From the NCBI GenBank assembly GCA_018296165.2, contig JACKQL020000056.1:268872-332871 (forward strand): a stretch of DNA of 64,000 nucleotides, written 5' to 3'. Origin of the DNA: Termitomyces sp. T153 (Eukaryota; Basidiomycota; Agaricomycetes; Agaricales; Lyophyllaceae). Shown piece by piece: positions 58,137 through 64,000 of the stretch (within the stretch, counting starts at the first letter, position 1; each line of letters starts with the position of its first letter). The translations under genes were made by a program, and so were the position numbers. The notes under the pieces were generated by a model. It ran no database searches and was not told the DNA's origin. It saw nothing but the letters and a program-made list of their open reading frames with translations.

Positions 58137-58889
58137 TGTATATCTGTTTCCCAATTTTTCCTATGCTCCATCATATCTCCGAATTCTGAACACTTGCTCC
58201 GTGGTACCGTACCAGTTTTATGTGATCTGAAAAGATTATTCTGTTAGAATATTATCTCTCATGCCCTGACTCCTCATATATAGAGAAGAATATAAGCAAG
58301 AAGATCAACCATTTTGTTGCATGTACTAGATTCCGAGATCTAGAATAGATCAAGGTTGTATGGATTTGAGATTTTTTTGTCTTCAAAAATGTTATTCATG
58401 TGATCTATATAATAATGTATTCTATCTGTCTCTCTGGATTCTGCAGCAATCTATGACTCACCTAGGAAGAAACTATTGTTGTGGGTCCCTAAGGTTGACT
58501 CCCCACTCAAGTTCCTTCCCAGTATACTGCTCACATGATTATGTGATTAGACTCCTCATTAATCACATTGAAACTTAGTTTTACTTTGATCCAAATTGTT
58601 ATCCACATGATTTTGTCTTCAAGAATGATATTCACATGAATTCCAATACATGGGATTTCTTCTGTCTGGAATCTGTGGTTTTGATTTGAATTACATAAAC
58701 TAAAATGCAATTTGTAGCTATGATACCATAGTATTTGATTTAACCAGAATTTTAAATACTTCCAATTCTTCATGCCAATGTCATCTTTCAAAAAGTATAA
58801 AACATTGCAGTTCTTTGAGCCACTGTACTTGGCTGCAATGGCCACAGTCATCCTGATTGATTCTAGTCAAACAACTATGGCATATCTTT
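58137..58889. other. AT-rich, CpG-poor relic sequence
   Basis: Contains a diverged direct repeat: 'tttttgtcttcaaaaatg...' near 58365-58450 and 'attttgtcttcaagaatg...' near 58608-58680. A TGTTAGAATATTATC at about 58242 looks like a copia LTR start, but I found no matching end. No gene. Confidence 0.4.
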
Positions 58890-59470
58890 CATCATCATCC
58901 TCCCCAAAACACCCGCAAGAACCCCTTTGCCACTAACCTAGCCTTTCTCCTCACAATGGTCCCCTCAGTGTTGTACTTGTTTGTGTAAACCCACTTGCAT
59001 CCTACTATCTTCTTCCCCACCAGTACCTCATCTTCATCCACCAACTGGATTACCTTCCTCTCATGCATCATTCTCAGTTCCTCCTCCATTGTGGGCACCC
59101 ATAGATCTAGCCAATTTATTGCTTCCTGGTAAGTCTGAAGTATGTATCCATTATCTGCTTTATCATGTGATGTGGCCATCAGCACTAGAAACATGAATGT
59201 GTCACTCACCAGGAGTGCTAGATCCCCTACTATTTTGTCTATAGCTGATACTGTGTTGTCTGTAATGGAGAGTGTGGAAGATGGGGCAGCTTGCTTGCCT
59301 CAGAGGTGCCCTAACCTCCTTGGAGTGGGTGGTATTTGTTGTGGATTTACCATGGCATTAGGTATGCTGCCAGGCATGTGTCGAGTGTTTATCTCAGGAT
59401 CAAGCTCAGTGATCTAACCAGTAATGGCCTTGGTGGTTTCCAACATTGGCATGGCTGGGTACAACAGCTT
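58890..59470 (-). mobile_element. Fragment of a Ty1/copia pol (start of RT)
   Basis: The minus strand reads the copia RT N-terminus: TYQEAINWLDLWVPTMEEEL, MHERKVIQLVDEDEV, KIVGCKWVYTNKYNTEG, RRKARLVAKGF. A linker (DKIVGDLALLVSDTF) lies upstream. It is an internal fragment with no LTR, CpG-poor, abutting the MITE-like block. Confidence 0.82.
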
Positions 59471-59474
59471 GCTT

Positions 59475-59895
59475 CACTTCAGGAAATGTAGCGTGTTTCC
59501 TGAGAAAAAGGTGTCAGAAATATGTTTTTCAATTTCTGACACCTTTTTCTCAAGAAACATGCTAAATTTTGTGTCAGAAAATTTCAATAAATATATTAAA
59601 TATTATCTTAATGTTTCTTTCGTAGAATGATAAATTTTTCCGTGTTTTTTCCGAAGAAACAATCCTCAAAATATTTGAAATGTTCTCGATGATTTTCTTG
59701 AGAAACACGTGATATGTTTTAGCACGTGTTTCTCAAAAAACCTTTGTCCTGTTCTTAGTTTGTATCTCGAGAAATACTCTGTATTCTTCTCGAGAAACAC
59801 GTGTCGGCATAACGTATGATATTTCTCAAGAAACACGCAATAAAAAAATGTAATAATATTATATAGAAACAATATACAGAAACACGTGTCGCGTC
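59475..59895. repeat. Palindrome-rich MITE-like block
   Basis: A 28-bp arm at 59494-59521 pairs with 59532-59559 (one mismatch, 10-nt loop). TTGAGAAACACGTG at 59698-59711 pairs with CACGTGTTTCTCAA at 59723-59736. Further GAGAAACACGTG or CAGAAACACGTG copies occur near 59791 and 59875. It begins with a 28-bp sequence found again, exactly, at 62975-63002. No coding capacity. Likely a non-autonomous DNA transposon or fold-back. Confidence 0.7.
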
Positions 59896-60028
59896 GCTCA
59901 GCGCGCGACCGTCGATTCGCTCATCAAGACGCTTAATACGTACTACTGAGTCGGTAACATAGTGTACAAAATTATAGACTCCCAACAAACTCCAAGAAAC
60001 AGATGAACAACAGCTGAAGTCAAGAAAA

Positions 60029-60700
60029 ATGAGGGCTAAATCAGCAGGACAGACAGGGCATCGACTTACAAGGAAAATCATCAAAATCAATCCGATCTAC
60101 AAGCCTCTCGAATTCGAATTCGCCGGCCGTGGACAGCGCGCGGAATGCTATACGGTCGGTAACGAGCAGATCGAGATTTCGTGCGGCCCAAGCGCTGCGC
60201 AACTACCTGGGACAGCATCGTTGTGCATGTCTGGTTGACTCTTGATTGGTTGGACGGCGTCGTCGAGGGGGGTTCGTCAACAACGATGAGTTCCTGTGTC
60301 TGGTTGAGGATCGGTTGGTCGTCGTTGCGCTCCAGTTTGACGACACAAGACAAAGACTCGCGCGCCTGAAGCTTGTTAATTCTGTGTAGTCATACAAAAA
60401 TCTCAACACTGACCTGTGACAGATGGATGGAAATGGTGGACCCTATGCAGATGTTATCATACAGGATCTCAAGATTAGGCATCGTGGTCAGCTCTGTGCT
60501 GGTGTATTTGAGCTGAAAGATTGGCATTGTGATGAAATTATGAGAAAGAATGTGCGTTTGTGATCGTTTGGCTCCCTAACTCTAGATTAGATTTGCGCTG
60601 AGGAGTATGACGAGACAGATCCCGAACGAAATGTAGCTCTCACACCGCGTAGCCGTCAGAGGACCATGCGATACATTCTATACCAAGAGAAAGTACGTTG
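60029..60700 (+). CDS. Possible spliced gene of unknown function
   Basis: CpG-rich, host-like DNA with coding-looking pieces on the plus strand. 60029-60238 reads an ATG frame with KINPIYKPLEFEFAGRGQ. A frame near 60250-60390 reads RGGFVNNDEFLCLVEDRLVVVALQFDD-type residues (two overlapping pieces). 60421-60557 reads DGNGGPYADVIIQDLKI, then CAGVFELKDWHCDEIMRKN. After a plausible 39-nt intron (gtgcgt...tctagattag) comes CAEEYDETDPERNVALTPRS. No domain recognised and exon joins are not settled. The minus strand also has an open frame (60087-60353). Confidence 0.35.
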
Positions 60701-60744
60701 TATTGGTACACGACAAGTCTAACAACTGCAACTAGAGAGGCACC

Positions 60745-61921
60745 TCAGTGGTCGCGGGACTTTCTAGGCGGCGTGAATGAGGGGTGTTGGAGAAGGATGG
60801 AGACTGGACGGACCTGTACTGTCCCTCTGCAGCGACGCTGAGCTCGTCAATCTCGCCTTGGACGGTGGAGAGGGCCTCTGCGGCGGTGGAAAAGTAGAGA
60901 AGCTGGGCCTTGGCGAGCTCGTTGAGGTTCTTGATTGGTTCGGGCTGCAAGGGAGTGAGTACGAGTGTAACACATTGTACGGCATGCGCACATTCTCCAA
61001 GACGGTCTTCATGAGAGTGATGGCGACCTCTGTCTTTTGCACGAGATCGTCCTCGGCGTTCTCGACCTCGAGCCTGGCGTGCTCCTGTTTAGCGGGACTA
61101 GCATTCTTGAGGCTGTTGTTGGGAGTGATGAGCGGAGGTGAGGACGACGAGAAAAGGGACGACGGACGTCTGCTTTGCGGCATCGAGCTCGAGCCTGCTG
61201 ACTCTGACGGCCTGCCTGGCCTTGATGGCGACGGCGATGCTGGTGTTGAGGGTGGTCTGCCAGGGGTGGAGAAAGTTGAGCTGGACGGCGGCGTCGTGGT
61301 CGAGGCGGGCGAGGGCAACCCTCTCGTAGGCGGCGGCGTAGAGGGCGAGGGCCTTGGCGAGGGCGTCGTCGGGGCCGGGGGCGGTGGCCTGGACGGCGTT
61401 GCTGGCGGTGGCGGCGGCGCGGAGGAGGGCGTGGGGGAGGGTCTTGTGCTGGGTGGGCGGGGGCGCGGCGGGGGACGCGGGGACGGGGAGGTTGGTGCCC
61501 TTGAGGTTGGTGGCGGCAAAGGAGGAGATGTTGTAGGAGAGGAAGGAGGAGAGCTCGTGGATGGACTCCTGGACGTGCGTGAGGTAGTCGTAGGACTCGT
61601 GCTCGTAGACTTTGGTGATCCTGCGGGGCGTGAGGGGGGTCAGCGCGGCAACAGCAAGCTTACTTGAGAAGAGTGAGGTAGGCCGCGCGGAGGGCGTCGA
61701 CGCGGGCCTCGAGGTCCTTGTACTCTGCGGACAGTGAGCGAGAGCGTGTGCAGGGGCGCAGACCAACCTTGGGGCAGCTCCGTGATCTCGTCGGGCGCGA
61801 CCTGCCCGAGGCGCTCCTTGGTCGCCTGGACGCTCGAGTTGAAGCCCTTGGAGATCTTTGAGCCGGCCTGCTAAAAGTTGATGTTGCTGAGGCTCGACGA
61901 GAGTTTGTGCCAGCCGTCCAT
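60745..61921 (-). CDS. BAR-domain protein (GVP36-like), 6 exons, in-frame TAG at codon 17
   Basis: Membrane-curving BAR protein of the f­ungal GVP36 type. Exons: 61921-61768, 61724-61664, 61620-61168, 61112-60992, 60944-60814, 60763-60745. They total 939 nt (313 codons including stop). Introns are 43-55 nt, GT-AG, all phases close. Hallmarks: KITKVYEHESYDYLTHVQES, FAATNLKGTNLPVP, WQTTLNTSIAVAIKARQAVR, LEVENAEDDLVQKTEVAI, PEPIKNLNELAKAQL and the end RKSRDH. The predicted start MDGWHKLSSSLSNINF is typical, but the next codon is TAG (61871-61873) before QAGSKISKGF. Either CAG mutated to TAG, or an unrecognised intron ends at this TAG. Everything after it is intact. Confidence 0.85.
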
Positions 61922-62809
61922 CGTGGGTGAGGATTGCACAGCCACAACAGGTCTGGTCACAGGCGCACGCGTCACAGCCACACGCATGGACGTCTTCCTC
62001 TGCACATCCCCGCCGACGCCGCCGTCGTACCCGGCATCCACGGCCGTCCTCTCGCCACCCTCGTTTGCCGCTGCCGACCCCTTCCCACGCCCGCCGCCGC
62101 CGCTGCCGGTCGAGCCCGAGTCGCCCGTCGTGCGCGCATCGTCGCGGCCCGCCTGCGCCCCGTCCCCGCTGACACCTTCTCCGGGTGGGATCACATAACT
62201 AAGAAACCTCGGCTTTGCCCCTGATAACTGCTCCAAGGCGGCCTCGAATTCTTGTTCAAACGACTTGAGATGGAAGTTGGCAACGGAGACTTCTGGCTCG
62301 AGAGTAGGCGGGAAGTACTCGAGCTTGTTAGGTGTAGTGCCAGATCTTTGAGATTCGGGGGTAGGTACAGTGGTGGATGTAATGCGGATTGCGAGGTGGC
62401 TCGGGCTCGCCGCAAACATGCTTGCTGGACGTGCGTTCCCACCTCGTGGAGAGGTGAACATCTCAGTAGGTTTGGTGACGGACAAAGTCGCGGGGACGCG
62501 CGTGGTCAGTCTTGGTACAGCAGGAGTAGCCTCAGATCGGGTATCGAGTTTTGGTTCTAGATCAGGTATAGATTTCGTGGTATTCATCGAGATCTTTGGT
62601 TCTTGGGACGTTGAGGGAGTTTCAATAACTGGTGGTCGGTATGATGGAGGGGCGGCAAGAGGAGAAATCTGCACCGGGAACATGTCTTGAATATTTGCAA
62701 CGACCTTGCCGAGATCATGTACAGCGTTGACAAGGCTGAAGGAACCCAGAGGAGAAAGTTCACTTTCGCTTGTGGTTGACGAAGATGCAGTGCTTTCGGC
62801 TGGGTTCAA
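61922..62809 (-). CDS. Upstream open frame continuous with the BAR gene, unknown
   Basis: A long open frame on the minus strand reads without a stop into the BAR gene's ATG and ends at its codon-17 TAG. It is Ser/Thr/Pro-rich (KSIPDLEPKLDTRSEATP, FTSPRGGNARPASM), then FHLKSFEQEFEAALEQLSG and a Gly-rich stretch. No domain recognised. A stop precedes it with no ATG; an ATG in another frame (MSVNTSSSSSYATLTSP, start about 62866) could be its first exon or a frameshifted start. It may be a separate gene, an N-terminal extension of the BAR protein, or 5' leader. Confidence 0.4.
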
Positions 62810-63277
62810 ATGTTGGCGAGGTCAGTGTCGCGTACGACGAGGAAGAGGACGTGTTCACTGACATTTTCAGTTCCGAAAGAGTGTTGGATGTGCTACAAGC
62901 CGGCCAGCGACTGTAGATATCAGGGTAACAGAAGATCTAACTTCAAGTGAAGCGATGAATGGAGGTGGCACACACACTTCAGGAAATGTAGCGTGTTTCC
63001 TGTGAAGATGCTTGACCATGAGTTCTGCGATGGTTGCCGATGTTTTGGTGACCTGCGCTTGTGGTAAATTGAGAAACAGAAAAGAATCGAAAGCTTAGAT
63101 TAATAAACTTACGCGAAACGACGAAAGGAACAATCTTTCACCACAGATTACATTGCACGATTCTCAATGTTCGATACAATTAACTAGTTTTTCCCTCCCT
63201 TGTTCCTTTTATCAGCCTGTGGTATATGAGAAAACTGAAGAAATATAAACGAAAAGAGAACTGACCTTCCAGCAATC
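62810..63277. promoter_or_regulatory. Divergent intergenic region with the 28-bp repeat
   Basis: Lies between minus-strand genes on the left and the plus-strand gene at 63278. At 62975-63002 it carries an exact copy of the 28 bases that open the MITE-like block (59475-59502); with its 3' flank it forms a small stem (cttc-aggaaa / tttcct-gtgaag). No other feature seen. Confidence 0.5.
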
Positions 63278-63941
63278 ATGCCTGTCGTAGATCCCCTCCT
63301 CCCCATCGATCTCCCTAATCACCTTCACACTCCGAGAGACCCAGACACACTTGATCCAGTCAATACATTTGTCCCCCTTTACTTGACCGAAGCATTACTC
63401 ACCGATGGCAAGGCGTTCGACAAATATCCCATCGCCTCGAGCTCCCTTCGAAAGTGCGCCCCCCGACGCTTCTCCCACAAATGAGCCACGAACTTCGCGG
63501 CGCGAACATCGTTGGCGGATCGAATGCACACGTTGGTGTTGCGCTGGATAGAGGCCTAGAATCGAATCGAAAGACACTCAAAGCGAAAGACCGTACGCGA
63601 ATCCGTTGGCTCTTCTCCAGCTCAAGGACGGGGTACCCTTCGAGTCGAGACTTGCTCGGGCGAAGGACAGGGCGGCACATCGGGATCTTGAAGGACTTGG
63701 CGTGCCTTGGCATATTGACGGTGTAGACGATGCTAGAGAAGCGTTAAGTAAGTCAAAAGAAGGAAATAGAACGACTTACTTGTCAGAGATGGTGGTTCGA
63801 GTGAAGGAGACGGTCGAGGAACCAGACACCTTAAATACGACAGAGCAATGGGGTCTTCTGAAGAATTGGAACTTGGAATATTATCCCAGAGCTCAGACAA
63901 TCATAAGAGTGAGTGAGTTTGGGCGAACCCAGGTGTCATGA
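63278..63941 (+). pseudogene. Conserved-looking protein gene, frame broken at least twice
   Basis: Starts MPVVDPLLPIDLPNHLHTP and reads VNTFVPLYLTEALLTDGKAFD. It then must change frame near 63447-63470 (a run of six C) to LPQMSHELRGANIVGGSN and GVALDRGLESNRK, and again near 63565-63600 to LALLQLKDGVPFESRLARAK, HRDLEGLGVPWHIDGVDD, and NTTEQWGLLKNWNLEYYPRA. These pieces look like one conserved protein that I cannot name. No good introns explain the shifts, so they are either real lesions or sequence errors. Ends at a TGA at 63939-63941 in the last frame. Confidence 0.5.
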
Positions 63942-64000
63942 GTAAGGGATAAAGCTTGGGTGAACCCAGAGCTCATCAATGGTAGTATTAACCAGACGCC

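Noticed and set aside
58242..58260. Copia LTR start (TGTTAGAATATTATC)
   Set aside because: No matching end, TSD or second copy was found in the window.
60777..61667. 296-codon Gly/Val-rich plus-strand frame
   Set aside because: It is the complement of the BAR-domain exons, whose splice model and conserved motifs fix the minus strand as coding.
1..64000. CRISPR array, rRNA genes, bacterial operons or a biosynthetic cluster
   Set aside because: No regularly spaced repeats with unique spacers, no rRNA-like sequence, and spliced fungal genes with no clustered biosynthetic enzymes.

Overview
The window reads as nuclear DNA of a mushroom-forming basidiomycete (Agaricomycetes). Host genes carry many introns of 43-60 nt with short consensus splice sites, and their products are of fungal type: a DUF6699 protein, a myo-inositol oxygenase, a HAD phosphatase, an F-box protein and a GVP36-like BAR protein. 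Most of the remaining sequence is transposon. Old transposon sequence has almost no CpG, while host genes and the youngest element keep CpG. That contrast fits a genome that methylates repeats and loses CpG by deamination.

Layout. 1-1.15 kb: DUF6699 gene cut by the window edge. 2.3-5.2 kb: LTR and pol relics. 5.2-16.3 kb: two Ty1/copia elements in opposite orientation, each with both LTRs and an exact 5-bp target-site duplication (TTGTC; CAGTT), followed by a 5'-truncated LINE. 17.7-20.3 kb: a host island with two intact genes that I could model to the base, MIOX (8 exons, 296 aa) and a HAD phosphatase (8 exons, 256 aa, one GC-AG intron). 20.3-24 kb: AT-rich, no gene, with a large fold-back. 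24-34.5 kb: three pieces of one Ty3/gypsy family ('B') joined as plus/minus/plus, which makes inverted arms of about 3.5 kb. 34.5-38.3 kb: a degenerate array of tRNA-like units, a minisatellite and a solo LTR. 38.3-54.2 kb: a decayed tyrosine-recombinase (DIRS-type) retrotransposon, interrupted by a solo LTR (40.86 kb) and by an 11-kb Ty3/gypsy chromovirus ('A', 41,779-52,768, TSD AGCTC). 55-58.2 kb: an F-box gene and a tRNA-Leu gene. 58.9-59.9 kb: a copia fragment and a palindromic MITE-like block. 60-64 kb: host genes again, a BAR-domain gene with an in-frame stop and an interrupted conserved gene.

The most interesting feature is inside chromovirus A. Between the integrase chromodomain and the 3' LTR lie 2.1 kb that the sense strand does not need. 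The antisense strand there holds a two-exon gene: a 49-nt intron with a CTAAC branch site joins two frames in phase 0, and the product carries six cysteines with Zn2Cys6 spacing followed by a long coiled coil. This would be an antisense, element-borne, transcription-factor-like gene. The same element also has two aspartic-protease active sites in tandem.
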